Below are positions 22,128 to 34,700 of a stretch of 64,000 nucleotides of DNA, one piece after another. The DNA lies in the NCBI GenBank assembly GCA_038380795.1, contig CM076277.1:2757501-2821500 (forward strand), in the 5' to 3' direction. A program made the position numbers and the translations under genes. This DNA is from Pyrocephalus nanus. Lineage: Eukaryota > Chordata > Aves > Passeriformes > Tyrannidae. The notes beneath the pieces were generated by a model that saw only the letters and a list, made by a program, of their open reading frames with translations, had not been told where the DNA came from and did not search any database. Numbering within the stretch: the stretch's first letter is position 1; each line of letters opens with the position of its first letter.

Positions 22128-22329
22128 CATTCCTAGACCTGACCACAAGTTTTCCAGCCAGACCAGGTCTAAAGAGCAGTTTCATAGCCTGACTTCTTCT
22201 CCCAGAGGAATTCCAGTGCAGAGCATGTCCGAGCTGTCTGAAATAGTGCAGCTTCCTAAAAGCCCAAGTTAATATTCCTGCACTGTGCAGAATTTCAAAC
22301 ACATCCACCTCGCATCAGCAGCGTCAAAC

Positions 22330-22560
22330 TGCCTTGACAGTTAATGAAAGAGGCACAGACTGGAAACCAGCAAGTTGTAACTGAATAAATATGATAAACA
22401 ACCTGTTTCCAGATGGTTTTTTATGTGAAACTATTTATGCAGTGTTGATAGATGGCAAATTTTATGCCAATAAATCCTCGTATTTTAAAACATTTGCCTT
22501 CTTAATTGCCCAGTTTACATGTGAAATATGTTTATGTGCATTGCTAAGTTGAAAAGTGGC
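22330..22560. promoter_or_regulatory. Candidate conserved noncoding element, Hox/Cdx-like words
   Basis: AT-rich and CpG-poor, with several TTTATG/TTTTATG words (22420-22470), GCCAATAAATCC, and TTAATTG near 22502, without any repeat. Caudal/posterior-Hox factors bind such words (established), but the call is based on look only. Confidence 0.25.
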
Positions 22561-22896
22561 ATGAGGACGTCTCTGGACTGAGTAAGTAACGTTCCTGGAG
22601 TGGCCCATCTGTCTGGGATCAGGAGAACACTGTCACAGGAATGTCACCTCTGAAATCTTGTACGGAACAGGAGTCAGAGTCTGATCACATCTGGAGTGTT
22701 GCTGTTAAGCTCTTGTCACTGGTTAGATGGTGTTTGGAGGGACCTTGAAGCTCCACAGGCTGGTGGGACCTTGGATGGTGCCAGGGAGGTGCAGCCGGGG
22801 ATGGAGCCGGGGATGGAGCACGGGAGGGGTTTGGGGGGTGTGATGATGCTGCTGCACCACCACTCACAGAGCCTCTGCTTCACATCCCCCCTAAAA
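22560..22896. other. Unique sequence with a small GC minisatellite
   Basis: Two to three copies of GCCGGGGATGGA at about 22793-22822; otherwise nothing recognised. Confidence 0.5.
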
Positions 22897-23142
22897 AATC
22901 ATAGAATCCTACAATGGTTTGGGTGGGAAGGGACCTTAAACACCACCCAATCCCACCCCTCTGCCATGGGCAGGGACACCTTCCACCAGCCCAGGTCACT
23001 CCAAGCCCCGTCCAACCTGGCCTTGGACACTTCCAGGGATCCAGGGGCAGCCACAGCTTCTCTGGGCAACCTGTGCCAGGGCCTGCCCACCCTCACAGGG
23101 AGGAATTTCTTTATGATATATAATCTAAGCCTGCTGCCTTTC
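22897..23142 (-). mobile_element. CR1 LINE 3' end with tail
   Basis: AATCATAGAATCCTACAATGG (tail), then GGGACCTTAAACACCACCC, CCATGGGCAGGGACACCTTC and TCTGGGCAACCTGTGCCAGG. About 245 bp. The 291-codon frame 22696-23571 runs through this copy and is not a gene. Confidence 0.95.
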
Positions 23143-24442
23143 AAAATGGGACAGCCTGGGATAAGCCCACTCATGGCTCAGAGATACCCTGACCCTGCAG
23201 GCTCTGACATCAGCAAAAGCAGCCAGTGGCATCCCAGCATTAGTGAGTCTCTGCCAGCCTCCCAGGATCTCTTTCCCATGGAGGGATTCCAGTTTATCAG
23301 AGAGAGTCCTCCTGAGCCACCAGTTTTGTTCCTGGCTGTCTCTGCCACCTGCACCCAGCACAGGATCGGGCCCCCACCCAGCCTGCCTGTCCCTCTGTCC
23401 AGTTGTGCAGTCAGCCCTCACTTCTTGGCCAGAGGTTGTCATCTGAGCCATTTGCACTGTCCCACAGATTGGAACTCATCCTGCCTCTCTGTGCTTCACC
23501 AAGCTTTCTCCAGGGCCAGCCAAGCCCCCCTCCCCATCCCTCCCACCCACTGGAAACACAAATTGCATTGACATCTAAAACAGGAGACACTGAACATCCC
23601 CCAGATCTGGTGCTGAGCCTTGATCCCGAACCACCACCACACCTGGTGGCTACAGGGGACCTTCCACGTGGTGCTGGATTCATCCCAAGGAGCTCAGCAG
23701 TGGCAAAAGCAGGAGAGAAAGAGCCCTGTTAGCCTCTAATGCAATTAGTTCATGGTGTATCTGCATTCTTGTTGCTGGCTATTTGCTCTAATAGAGTCAA
23801 TCATGTAAAACATTACCATAAATTGACACCAAGTAGAGTTATTCCTTTGGAAATATTTACTCATTTAGCATTGTTGGTCTCAGCTCTGTGGTATATGGGG
23901 TGTTTTATTTAGCCTCTAACTCATTTATTGGGTATTTATAGAAGAAGGCTTCCCTGAGCAGTAAAACCAGAGGGCTTTGTGCACAACATCTCTGTCCTCC
24001 TGACAGGTTTATTTTGGTGTATTTCTCTGAGGGAGAGCTTTGCCTCGCTCTGTTTTCACCTCAGCATTGCCATTAAAGTCATTAACCAAAGTCTGCCTGT
24101 CACTGGGAATGTTCAGTCAGCAGGGGCCTGGCTGGTCCTGGCAAGGGCAGGACTGGGAAGGAGGTCAGGGCAGACTCCAGGGTTGTCCCTCTCTCCCACA
24201 TCCCAGCACTAGATCTGTATCCAACTTAGGAGCAGTGGGTCAGGGTGTGCAGGGACAGAGCTGCTGAACCCCCATCTGGGAGCAGAGTGCAAACCCCTGC
24301 AGAGCCCCCTGTTACTGTTCCCTCATCTGCAGTGTCAGACAGGAGCCTCCACCACCCCCTTTGCATCTAAAACCTGAGAGGGCTCCAACAGCATCACCCC
24401 CAGCCCTCAGCCAGAGGGGCACAGCCTGGGGTGGTAAGCAGG
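23143..24442. other. Unique sequence
   Basis: Includes an AT-rich, CpG-free stretch at 23735-23945 (GCTCTAATAGAGTCAATCATG and TCATTTAGCATTG) that looks like a conserved noncoding element. No gene recognised. Confidence 0.5.
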
Positions 24443-24697
24443 GAATCATGGAATCCCAGAATATCCTGAGCTGGAAGACACCCACAAGGACCATCCAGTC
24501 CAACTCTGGCCCTGCACAGACACCCCAACAATCCCACCCTGTCCCTCAGAGCGTTGCCCAAACCCTCCTGGAGCTCTGGCAGCCTTGGGGCTGTGCCCAC
24601 TGCCCTGGGGAGCCTGTTCAGTGCCAACCACCCTCTGGGGGAAGAGCCTTTCCCTGAGATCCAACCTAAACCTCCCCTGACAAATCTTCATGCTATT
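24443..24697 (-). mobile_element. CR1 LINE 3' end, same subfamily as 13795-14059
   Basis: GAATCATGGAATCCCAGAATA tail, CCCTGCACAGACACCCCAAC, GCCTGTTCAGTGCCAACCACC and GGGGGAAGAGCCTTTCCC. Antisense, 5'-truncated near the TTCATGCTATT junction. Confidence 0.95.
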
Positions 24698-26297
24698 AAG
24701 AGGCTTTGTGTCAGCCTCTCAGATTTCTAGGAGAGCTGCAAGGAGTTTTTTAACTTAAAGAATAAAGGATGCACCCAGCCAGGCTCTCGTTAGTCTGAGT
24801 GCCCTTATCCTGGCAAGAGAGATTGAGTTTGAAAACTCATGTGGAAAGTGTGTGATACTGAACTAATTTACAGTGGTTTCCAAATGCCTGTGCTTTAAAA
24901 ACAGCCTTTTCACCAATAAAGGTCTTCTCATAAGTCTGGATGCAGTGAGGGTCACGTTCTGAGAGGGTGCCCTGTCAGTGGCACCGGAACCTGCCATGAA
25001 TTTTTCACAGAGCTACAGGTTCAGATCAAACAAACAATCTTCAAGGAAGATTGGGTTCGATGAGGCTTGAAAAACCCAGGAAAAATAATTTTGGAGAGAA
25101 CTTCGGGCATGGTCAAAATATTCCACTTTGATTTGCAGGATTTTTATTAATTCTGAGTCGAGAAAGGCTTTATTTACGAAACATGATTAATCTTGGGGTA
25201 ACCAGGAGGCAAGGGAAGAAGAAAAGTCAAATGTCACGTTGATGTGGAGTTTGGGAATAAGGGGCATATGACAGCCCCACATGACTGTACTTTGCTGTGC
25301 AAAAATAACATGGTCTGCAAAAAATAGCATTCTTGGCCAAAAAATGGGGAGTAAAAAGAAATCTTGACTTTTCATCCTAATTTGGCATGGGGATACTTTT
25401 CTTTTTCTTTTTTGAAATATGAAGAGTTTTTTACCAGGAGAGGAAACCCTTTCCCATTTCTGCTCCAGTTATCAACGTGATGGGCAATTCTAGGTAAGAT
25501 TTTGATGGGAGGAGAGGGAGGAGAGAAGTTCAGGACCTCTGCATTAAAGAACTCAAAAGATCAGGATTATTGGGACAGCCAAATTTTCCTGGGCCAAAAC
25601 GGTGCATGAAGGCTCATGAGGAAGCCCACAGAGAAGAGAACGAGATGATCACACAGCACCCACGTCCATCAGAGGCTGGGAAATTGGATTAAACTGGGAT
25701 TGCTACAGCAAAGGAAATGCAGTTTCACTTCCTTTCACCTCCCCAAGCAGGGAACTTCTCCTTTAGCACCCAAGCACCTCATCTACTTCCCCCACCCCCA
25801 TTTCCAGAGGGTGCCAAGAGGCCTGGCCAAAGGAGAAGGGGTGTGGGAAGGTGACAGCCCAGCCACCACCTCAGGCTTCAGCCTGGCAACAGCTCAGCTC
25901 ACCCATCTCCTTTCCTCATTCCACATCTCAGTGACATTTGAGAGTCCCCTCAGATTTTAAAACACATGGATTTTGACATTTTATTACTCGCCTGTCTCTG
26001 GTTTATGGTTATTAGGATGGGTGAAAAATTAAGATTCCTGGAGGCTCCAGAGAAAACTTCTATTTATCCAAAGGGCATGAAAAAAATGGCTGCATCCCCT
26101 GTAGGTGACAGAATGAGATTTAGGATCATTTCAGTTGCTTTGAAGAATGAGAATTCCAGTGTCAGCAGCTCAACCCCAAATCCTTTCTTGCCCACCCAGT
26201 AACTCTCATTTCATCCCCCTCTGCCTCCAGAGTCCAGGACACCCACCTGGGCTGGGAGCACAAAATGTTGTCTGAATTTCTGCAAGAGAGACACTGA
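24698..26297. other. Unique sequence
   Basis: About 1.6 kb; AT-rich at 25080-25450. No repeat or exon recognised. Confidence 0.5.
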
Positions 26298-26645
26298 GGG
26301 TCCAGGGAAGGGAACAGAGCTGGGGAAGGGGCTGGAGCAGCAGGAGCAGCTGAGGGAGCTGGGGGGGCTCAGCCTGGAGAAAAGGAGGCTCAGGGGGGAC
26401 CTTCTGGCTCTGACAGGATGGGGGAGCTGGGGGAGTTGGGCTCTGCTCCCAGGGAACAAGGGACAGGAGGAGAGGGAACGGCCTCAAGCTGTGCCAGGGC
26501 AGGTTTAGGTTGGATTTTAGGGGAAAATTGTTCATGGAAAGGGTGGTCAAGCATTGGAAGGGGCTGCTTAGGGAAGTGCTGGAGTCACCATCCCTGAAGG
26601 GATTTAAAAGACGTGGGTTTGGCACTCAGGGACAGGGTTTAGGAG
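26298..26645 (+). mobile_element. CR1 LINE, ORF2 end plus part of 3' UTR
   Basis: Sense: GAGCTGGGGAAGGGGCTGG, CAGCCTGGAGAAAAGGAGGCT (the 'FSLEKRRL' end of ORF2), GGCCTCAAGCTGTGCCAGGG, and 'CACCATCCCTGAAGG'. The tail is absent; the copy stops in GGCACTCAGGGACAGGG. Confidence 0.94.
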
Positions 26646-27296
26646 GAGCCAGAGGTTGCAGAGACAATGGGAAAGGAGCAGATCCCCTTGGGATTACCCT
26701 GGATGTCCAGTGATGTGTGCAGGGTCAGCTGTTCCAGCAGTGCCACTGTCACCACAGGTGTGGGTCAAACACAGCTCCAAATTTGGGGATTAACTTCCTT
26801 CTTCTGTTGAGAAAGTCCCTGCTTTCTGGGAAGCATCTGAAGAAACAGATCCCTGGCAATGGCAATGTTTCAGGCCAGCTATTTGCTTGTGGGAGTCCAT
26901 ATGGTTGCCTTTTGGGGTGGGCTCTCTACCAAGATAGTGCTTCCTACAGGATGCTCTGGAATTGCTGCAGCAGAAGAAATGGAGGGGAGGAAAAGAAGAG
27001 TTTCTGTTTGGAACTTATACCAGCAAAGAAAAGACTTTTCTATGGTAAGATATGCCCCACAAGGGCCCCAAAATGAAGCTATGTAAGACTAAAGTTGTGT
27101 CCTGCCCTCAGGGGCCATCACTGCTTGAGCAGAGTCATCCCATCAATGGGAGGCTTTCCTGGCTGCTCCAGGTGCCACTCAGCATCCTTGGCTGCAGGGA
27201 CAATTCCTTCTCCTTGGCACATTGTCTGGCTGAGGGCAGCAACCCCTCATGACTGGTGGCTCTGCAGAGGCCTCCCTGGAGGACCATGAGAAGTCA
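26646..27296. other. Unique sequence
   Basis: Nothing recognised. Confidence 0.5.
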
Positions 27297-27530
27297 TAAA
27301 TCACAGAAACCCAGAATGGTTTGGGTTGGAAGGGACCTTAGAGACCATCAGTTCCACCCCTGCCATGGCCAGGGACACCTTCCACTGGCCCAGGGTGCTC
27401 CAAGCCCCATCCAACCTGGCCCTTGGACACTTCCAGGGATCCAGGGGCAGTCACAGCTTCTCTAGGCACCCTGTGCCAGGGCCTGCCCACCCTTTCAGTG
27501 AAGAACTTTTCCCTGATATCCAGTCTAAAC
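27297..27530 (-). mobile_element. CR1 LINE 3' end fragment
   Basis: AATCACAGAAACCCAGAATGG tail, GGGACCTTAGAGACCATCAG, CACTGGCCCAGGGTGCTCC and CCCTGATATCCAGTCTAAAC. Its 5' break lies exactly where the LTR-like block begins. Confidence 0.94.
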
Positions 27531-28200
27531 CAGTGATGACAAACCAAAGGACACAGGAGGCACCCACTGGGATTGCTGGCAGGATCTGCACCTTGATGTG
27601 GATGGGCATTTTGAATTTAAGGAATTACAGAGATGAGATTGAACTGCTTTTGTCCCACAGCCTTTTAATGATTGGCAAAATGAGAACATTTATATAAAAT
27701 GAATAATTTATTATTACAAGTGATCAGACAAAAGATCTTAATCAGAATTATTTACCACATGATATAAAAGCTAAAACTACCAGCAGTAAGATAAGATAGG
27801 ACAGTGCATTATATTGAAGCAATTACTGAAGCAATTATATTAAAGCTGGCAAATAGAAATAATTATTAAGTAAGGATTTGATGTAACTCACCCAGACCAG
27901 TGTTTCTGGGGAGATCCTTTCTCTCAACCTCGAGGAGTGTCCCTGGGGGATCCCCACCCAAGGGAGGAATCTCCACTCACACACCCCAGGAAGGGCTCTG
28001 GTGGAAGAACCTGCCTGTGTGACAGGGGACTGGATTTTATGGTATAAACTGATGGACTGCCAGTCACAAACTTCCCGGCCAGCCACCAGCTGATCTGTCA
28101 CATCCTGTTTCAAAAGAAGGGTGTGTATTCAAGGTCTGGTGAACCAAACTGGTTTCAGCACAATCAACACCAAGACAGCCCCCAGGCATCCTGAGACCCT
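27531..28200 (-). mobile_element. LTR-like block (possible solo ERV LTR)
   Basis: The block is bipartite: a GC-balanced half (about 27880-28140) and an AT-rich half (about 27640-27870). Read on the minus strand, a TATA-like ACCATAAAATCC is followed by a mixed-composition leader, then an AT-rich part with AATAATAAATT, a polyadenylation-like region. This order is what a retroviral LTR shows. No terminal TG...CA pair or target duplication could be fixed, and no internal retroviral gene is present. It could also be ordinary unique DNA. A 92-codon minus-strand frame inside (27835-28113) shows no domain. Confidence 0.35.
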
Positions 28201-29646
28201 CCACCGATGGCTTTCAAACTTTTCCTATGCATTTCTTATAAGATAAAGAAATAAGACTTTTCTTTGGAAATAGCCATGAAGACCAAAAGCAAACAAAGGG
28301 GCAAAGCCTAAGCAAACAAAACACTTCTTTCTTCAAAAATAAAAACAAAACTGCCTGAGCGGGCAAAGTGTTTCATTTTGGCTTGAACACATTTCTGTTA
28401 TGTCTTTCCTTCCAGAGTAAGAAAAGCAATACACAAACAAACAACAACAAAAGCAAAGTGAGCTTCCCCAGCAAGAGCCTGCTGCCATAACTCATATATT
28501 TATTTATTTCTTCACTGTTTCCAGTTCAAAACACAAGGAAAAACAACCAAAGGCTGTTTTCCAGGTGTTATCTGCCTGGCTCGGGTGTGGAGCCAAAGTG
28601 CAGGATCCTTTATGGGTGGGGGGGTGTTCAGAGGGGCTGGCATTGGCAGCAGGGCACGGAGAGGCCAAAGGCAGCTCCTTTGTGTTGCTCCTCTCCACAT
28701 TTCCTGGCGCTGTGTGATTGCAGGTGTGTGAAATTCCAGCTGGGGCAGCAGAAGGCCTAGCCTCTGGAATCAGCTTTACTGCTGCTCGTGTTCACTCCTT
28801 GCCTGAATTCCAGCCCCCGAGTCTTCCTGAGTAGGAATCACCTGGAGAAAACATCCCCATTTGAGCTGTTTCTCCCCCTCAGAGCAGGATGTGGAGTCAC
28901 TGGTGCCTGTTTGAACGACACCCAACACAATTCCTGCCTCTCCTCCGAGCCCTTTGTGGAGCTCACATGTCCAGCCTCCAGGTCCTTCCTGCCAGAGTCC
29001 CATCAGCTACAGCATTTTTACCATTCAGGGGTTTGCTGAGCACTCCTTTGCCAGCCTTTTTAGCTCACTGACAAGGTGTCCAATTAGTCTGAACAGCTCT
29101 GAGCTTTAGGAGGGTTCATTGTTTCCCATTGCTCAGCAGCCCTAAATTCCCCGAGAGGATTTTTAATGATTGCAGCCGGGGCTCATCCTCCTTCCCCTTC
29201 CCAGTGCCTCCCATCGCCCCTCATCCATGTTTCCTTGCATCCAGCACTGATGTACCCCCAGCATTGCTCACCCCTTTTAACTCTCACAGTGGAACTCTCA
29301 CAGCCAGTTGTGGGGATGAATCACAAAAATTGTTTCCTCTCCCCTTTATCCTTTTGTTTGTGTGTTCTCAAGGACCACTTGTGGATTCTGGCAGGAACAC
29401 GACTGGCTCCTGTTCCCAGCTCCTGTAATTATGGGAACTGCTGTTGTTGGGCAGAGAAACGGGCATGGAAAATTAGAAACACGTGGAATTTGGCTTGTAA
29501 TATTTTACTAGGAGGCTGAAACCAAGTATTTTTAAGGCATGGAAAAATGGCTGTGTGAGGAGGAATAGCTACAAAGTGTCTCCTACTGGGCACTGTTTAA
29601 GTAGATCCTGTATCTAAACCCCAAGATGCAGGGGCTGAGTTTCCCT
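28201..29646. other. Unique sequence
   Basis: A-rich at 28220-28500 with ACAAACAAACAACAACAAAAG-like simple sequence near 28435. No gene recognised. Confidence 0.5.
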
Positions 29647-29824
29647 GTCCCAGGAAGGGACTAATAACAAGAGCACATGGCCTCAAGTTGAACCAGGGGG
29701 GGTTCAGGCTGGATATCAGGGAAGATTTTCTTCACTGAAAGGATGGTCAGGCACTGGCACAGGCTGCCCAGGCAGTGGTGGAATCACCAACCCTGCAAGG
29801 GTTCAAAAAATTAGTGCACATGGC
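29647..29824 (+). mobile_element. CR1 LINE fragment, 3' UTR middle
   Basis: Sense: GGCCTCAAGTTGAACCAGGG, GGCTGGATATCAGGGAAG, CTGCCCAGGCAGTGGTGG and a broken end at GTTCAAAAAATTAGTGCAC. The terminal octamer is lost. Confidence 0.92.
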
Positions 29825-31582
29825 TTCCCATATTAATTCTTCCAGCAAAATGAGGGGTCTTACCCACTCTCCCATCTGCACTTGGGACTATGGGAAAATA
29901 CCAGAGTTTTTCTTTGATTAATAAACTATAGTGGGAATGGAGACCCTTCCAGTGCCACTTCCGGCCATCCAACCTCTCCCTCAGGGTTAGAGAAAGACCC
30001 TCTCAGTTTAATCCAATCTATTTCTTGGAGCCCATTTACTCCTGTAACACCTTTTCCTCCAGTGAAGCCAATTCTTAAATTTAAAAACCGTCTATAAATT
30101 AAACAAAACAACTCTGTAGTCACAACAGGCTTTGCCGTGAAAGCCTGCTAATGAAACCTGCTGCTGTTTCCAAAGCATTTCATCTGGGAAATTCCCAGAC
30201 TACATTTTTCAATTTATTCTTTTTTTAATCTTCCCTGCCTTTTCCTGGCTGAAATTGCCGCTGCTGTTTCAAGGCATTCTTGAATATTTGCTGTTATTTG
30301 CTCCTTCTCCTCCAAAGTGATTTTTTTAAGCCAGTGCATGGTATGGAACAGCACAATAAAACCATATGGCAGCAGCCCCTCGTTAGGGATTTGGATGGAG
30401 ATGAGGAGCTGGAGGGGGGCAGAGAGAGACCTGAGGTGTATCTTGGCACTGCAGAGGTGACTGTGCAGAAACTGCATTTGTCACTCTGAAAAACTGCGTG
30501 AAAAGTGGCCACGTTCTGTCCACTATTCCCCAGAATAGGGAAACCCTGATGAGATCCAGAAAAATCATTACAGACCTTGAAATGGGAAAAGATTGGAAAC
30601 CAGTGGACATCAGCCCTGCTGGTGGGAGATTCCATCCTGGGAAAAGGGAACAAACTGCTGGAGGAGGCACAGGGGGAGCTGTGCAAAAGTGCCTTGTGGA
30701 GGTGGGATTTGGGCACAACCAATTTTCTCCCAAAAGAGCCTGTCCTCTCCTGCCCCTCAATGCTCTGAGGCAACGCTCCCTCTCCTGCTTCTTCCCCCTC
30801 CCTCCTTTCCTTCCTCCATTCTTCTGCTTCTCCTTTTTCCTCTCGTTTTCTCCCCGTTCCTGCTGCTTGGGGTTTTATCTCTGACATTTAAAAATGGAGC
30901 CTGGCTGTAAAACTCACCGTATGGATTATCCATTTTTCAAAGGAGTGCTCTCGACGTCGCGTGGGGAGAGAACTGGGGAGGAATATCTACAACTGCAGTT
31001 GAGCAAACAGCAGAAAACCCTTCCTTCAGAATGCTCCTCGCAGTTCAGCAAGGAAAAACAAAGCCCAGACACCGGATCATAAACCTCCAGCTTAATTATA
31101 GACACGTGGAGGCTTGGAATTCCAGCTGATAGTGCTGCACAGCTCCTGCCTGTGTGTGTCTGGCCAGCTCAGGCAAGGAGCTGATGGAGTGCTGAGCTCA
31201 GTAATTCTTCAAGAATACTCCATTTAGGAAAAGAAGCAGCAAGAACTATTAGCAATTTCGGTGTGTCAAGGAACTGGGCATTTCATCTGGGGGAGGGAGG
31301 TGGGGAATCAGTCAAAGTGTTTTCATCAATGAGGGAAGAAAAATGGGCTGAGGAGAAGAAAAATGGTAGGCACTTGGAGGCAGAGGGGGAAAAAAAAAGA
31401 TGGAATTGAAATCTTCCTTCTCATGAGAGGGGCGGGGAGGAGGTGCAGGAGAATGGGTGGCAGCACTTTGGTGGAGATTGTGTGAGCTGACTCACTTTTT
31501 GGATATAACTGGTAAATGCGCTTTCAAATAAATTGTGTAAGGTAAATTTGTCTTATAAATTGTACTAGGTAAATTGTACAAG
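29825..31582. other. Unique sequence with a pyrimidine-rich stretch
   Basis: 30776-30856 is CT-rich (CCCTCCCTCCTTTCC-like). At 30945-30965 there is a local CpG cluster (CTCGACGTCGCGTGG), followed by a homeodomain-like TTAATTATAG (31093). A 65-codon minus-strand frame at 29926-30123 is not recognised. Confidence 0.45.
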
Positions 31583-31785
31583 GTAAGGAAGAATCCCTCC
31601 ACTGAAAGGGTAGTCAGGCACTGGGACAGGCTGCCCAGGGAGGTGGTGGAGTCCCCATCCCTGGAGGTGTCCAAGAAATGGCTCAAAGTGGCACTCAGTT
31701 CTAGCAGAGAAGGTGGTGTTTGATAAGGGTTGGATTTGATGATCTTGGAGATCTTTTCCAACCTTAATGATTCCCTGATTCTATG
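31583..31785 (+). mobile_element. CR1 LINE 3' end with intact tail
   Basis: Sense: GGCTGCCCAGGGAGGTGGTGG, CCATCCCTGGAGGTGTCC, GGATTTGATGATCTTGGAGA, and the tail ends GATTCTATG at 31785. The best-preserved tail of its subfamily here. Confidence 0.95.
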
Positions 31786-34700
31786 AAAGGTTTCGTTCAA
31801 CCTCTGTTAAATCTCATTTCTCTTTTGGGAAATGTCCTTTAGAAAAGCCCTCCTGCTGCCCCCTGCCCTGGGTTTTTGGAGGGGTGGCACTGCCAGGGTC
31901 CAGATGACCCCTCAGAGGTGGGAACAGGGGCTGAGCTCAGACATCCCCACCCTCCCTCCTGGCCAGGGGCTGCCAGTGGCAAGTGTGAGAGTTGTACCCT
32001 CCTGCCTCCACCTTGGGGGGTGGAATTTTGGCATCTCAGTGAACACCCACCTTCCCTGGTGCAGTTTAGGATGCAGGAGAGCACGTGGGGGAGGCAGGGA
32101 CAAACATGGGCTGTCCCTGCTGGCCCCAGGAGGGGCTGGGGACCCCCAAAGAGGGGTTGGCAGGCAGGAACAGAGGGAGGGGACACACACAGAGTCATTC
32201 ATTTCCCTCTGGGCAACCTCAGGTCAAGCCAAGAGGGTGTGTAGGACATGCCTGTGCTGAGAAGGGATTACTGACCACCTGCCCCTTTCATCCCAGCAGT
32301 TCTGCAGTGTCTCACCTCCTTCCCCTGCTTTTAGGAGCTGCTGTTCCTCCCACAAACCTCTCCACCATCTGAGTGGGAAGCTGTCACACAGCAGGAGACT
32401 TTTTTTTTTTTTAACCTAATTATAAAACTGATATAAAAGCACAGCCCCTGGTCAAATGTGAAGCCTAACGAGGTACCACGAGACCAATGATGATGGCCCT
32501 GCTCTAAAGCATTTCTGTTTGTGGCCAGGTTAGACCCGAGACAAGAGAAGGGGGAAGAAAAGAGACAATGAGTGATTCCATCGGTGCCCTGACATCTCCA
32601 CAGGGCAGCTTCAGCATTCCAGGGATCCACATGGCTCCCACCACGGAGAGGGGAGTTTGGGAGCATCCCAGCAGTGCTCTGTCCCAGCCAAGCTGAGGCT
32701 GGAGGCCCTCAAAGCTCGAAGAGGAAAACCAGGCTCTCCCTTGCAGCCCTTCTCTTTGGGATGATCCAGCTGTGGGGCCATCCTGCTCCATCCCTTGCAG
32801 CTGTGTTATCCCCTGAAGGGATTTCCCACATAGCCCAGGCTGCTGGATTGGGTTTTGGGAAAGATTTCCAGCAAGTTCTGTGACTCAAGGCCAGTCTCCT
32901 TGCAGGAACCCTGGGGACCTCCTTTATCTCATCTCTGGGCTCAGTTTGGGCCGTGCCCTGTGCCCAGGTACCAGCTGGTGCCTGCCAGAGCTGCAGGACA
33001 CAAGGGCTGCCATGGGCAGAGGGCTGGGAAAGCACAAGGAAAAGTGTCAGGGAATCCTCTGGGTCCTGGAGCAGCTGAACCTCCCGCTGAGAGTTCATGC
33101 CCTGGACTCCAGTCCTCTTCCTCTGCAACTTGGCCTCAGTTTTCACACAGCAGAGACCCGAATTCTGTCCCCTGGCCTCTCCCACCTCTCAATTTGTGGA
33201 GAATTTCATCTTAAATCTTAAGCCTGTAATCTCTCTCCCCATTACCCCTTTGATGCTGGTGGCTCACTGCTCCTTTCCCTGATACAGGAGCACATTTAGC
33301 AGCTCAGGAGGAGTTAATGGGCAGGTTTCTCCATCATTCTCAGAGCCATTAGTGCTCACATCTTCCTTCTCAGTAGGGCACATTTGTATGTTTAATTTAA
33401 GAAGGTTATCTGTCAAAAGTGATATCTCAAGGTAGCACTGAGCTGGATAAATATGTCAGAAACAATAGCTCCTGCTGTGAGGAACAAATGCTCAGAAAAT
33501 TCATCATTTGGAGTATCTCAAGACTGAGAAAATCAGGCCAGCCTGGCATCTCAGAGCTGCTCACAGCACCCCTTCCATCCCCTCTTGCACTGAGAGCAGT
33601 GAGGGGCACAGACCAGCCTGGGGCTCCCTCAGCTCCAAGAGGGAACAGTCCCTTGGGCAGGACAGCAGGGAATGATCCCATTCAGCATAATAATTCAGCT
33701 CTTGACACAGGTGGGAAATGATCAGGAGAAATGGGACTTACAGCCAGAGAAAGGAGTGAGTGTTGGCTTTAGAACCTGGGGTTTGAGTCCTTGCAGCACT
33801 GGTTTCACATCAGAGGAGCCCAGAGGTGTGTAAATACCTTTTTTAGGTTCAGAGGCAGGTGGAGGTGCCTTGTTATCAAGTGCACTAAAGATGGAGGTGC
33901 TCTGGTCCAGATTTGTGCCCAGACCAGACTATTGTCCCTAGAGGCCAAACAGTAAATCAGATCATCTCCTCCCAAAGAGAAAAACCAGGAATTCATGGAG
34001 TCACAGAAGGGAAAGGGGGCTCCAGGGGACCCAGCACAGCTTGGTGAGGAGCAGAAGGTCCCATCCATGCTCAGCCCCCCAGCAAGTGCCCCTGGCAGGA
34101 CTGGTTTGCAGTGGTGCCAGCCTGTGCTTCCCAGTAACCACCCCCAGCAGCTGGCTCATCGTGGGCACATCTGATCCAACCATCTGCTCTGCTCTGTCTC
34201 AGCCCCTGAAGCTCTTTGGGCCCCACCTGCACCCACAAGGTGGGTGCAGACCCTGGAGCTCCTCTGGATCCTCAGGTGTTACAGCAGCAGGAGAAACAAG
34301 AAGCCCTGGATTGCAAGGAGCTCAACTCAGCTCTTCTGAAATAGGAAAAACATCGAGGATTGCACACAAGTCCCTGCTAAACATGTGAAACAAAATTCAT
34401 TTCTAAAGCTGGCAGGAGAAGGGGACACATCCTGCCCTTCAATCCCACTCTAAAACCAGTGGAATTAAATATCTCTGGAACAAGGGAAACTGGTAGAGAT
34501 GCAGGCTCTTGCAGCCCTTCCCGGTTTCCAGGGCAGAGAAATGAATCCCACCCTGGGAAAAGCAGGAGCAGCCCCAGGCCCAGCACAAACAAAGCCAGTT
34601 TGGCTTCTGAAGATGAATCCCTTAATCCCAGAGGTCGGCAGGCTAATGGCAAGGAATATCAAAGTCAAAGGAGGCAATTGCTTCAATCAGGTGAGTGATT

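Noticed and set aside
22696..23571. 291-codon open frame, plus strand
   Set aside because: It runs through a CR1 3' UTR (22897-23142) and unique DNA, with no domain and low-complexity ends.
29926..30123. 65-codon minus-strand frame that looked protein-like
   Set aside because: I suspected a retroviral fragment but could not match any motif; the flanks give no LTR.
30294..30887. 197-codon minus-strand frame
   Set aside because: Charged and Ser/Pro-rich stretches come from the CT-rich tract at 30776-30856; no domain seen.
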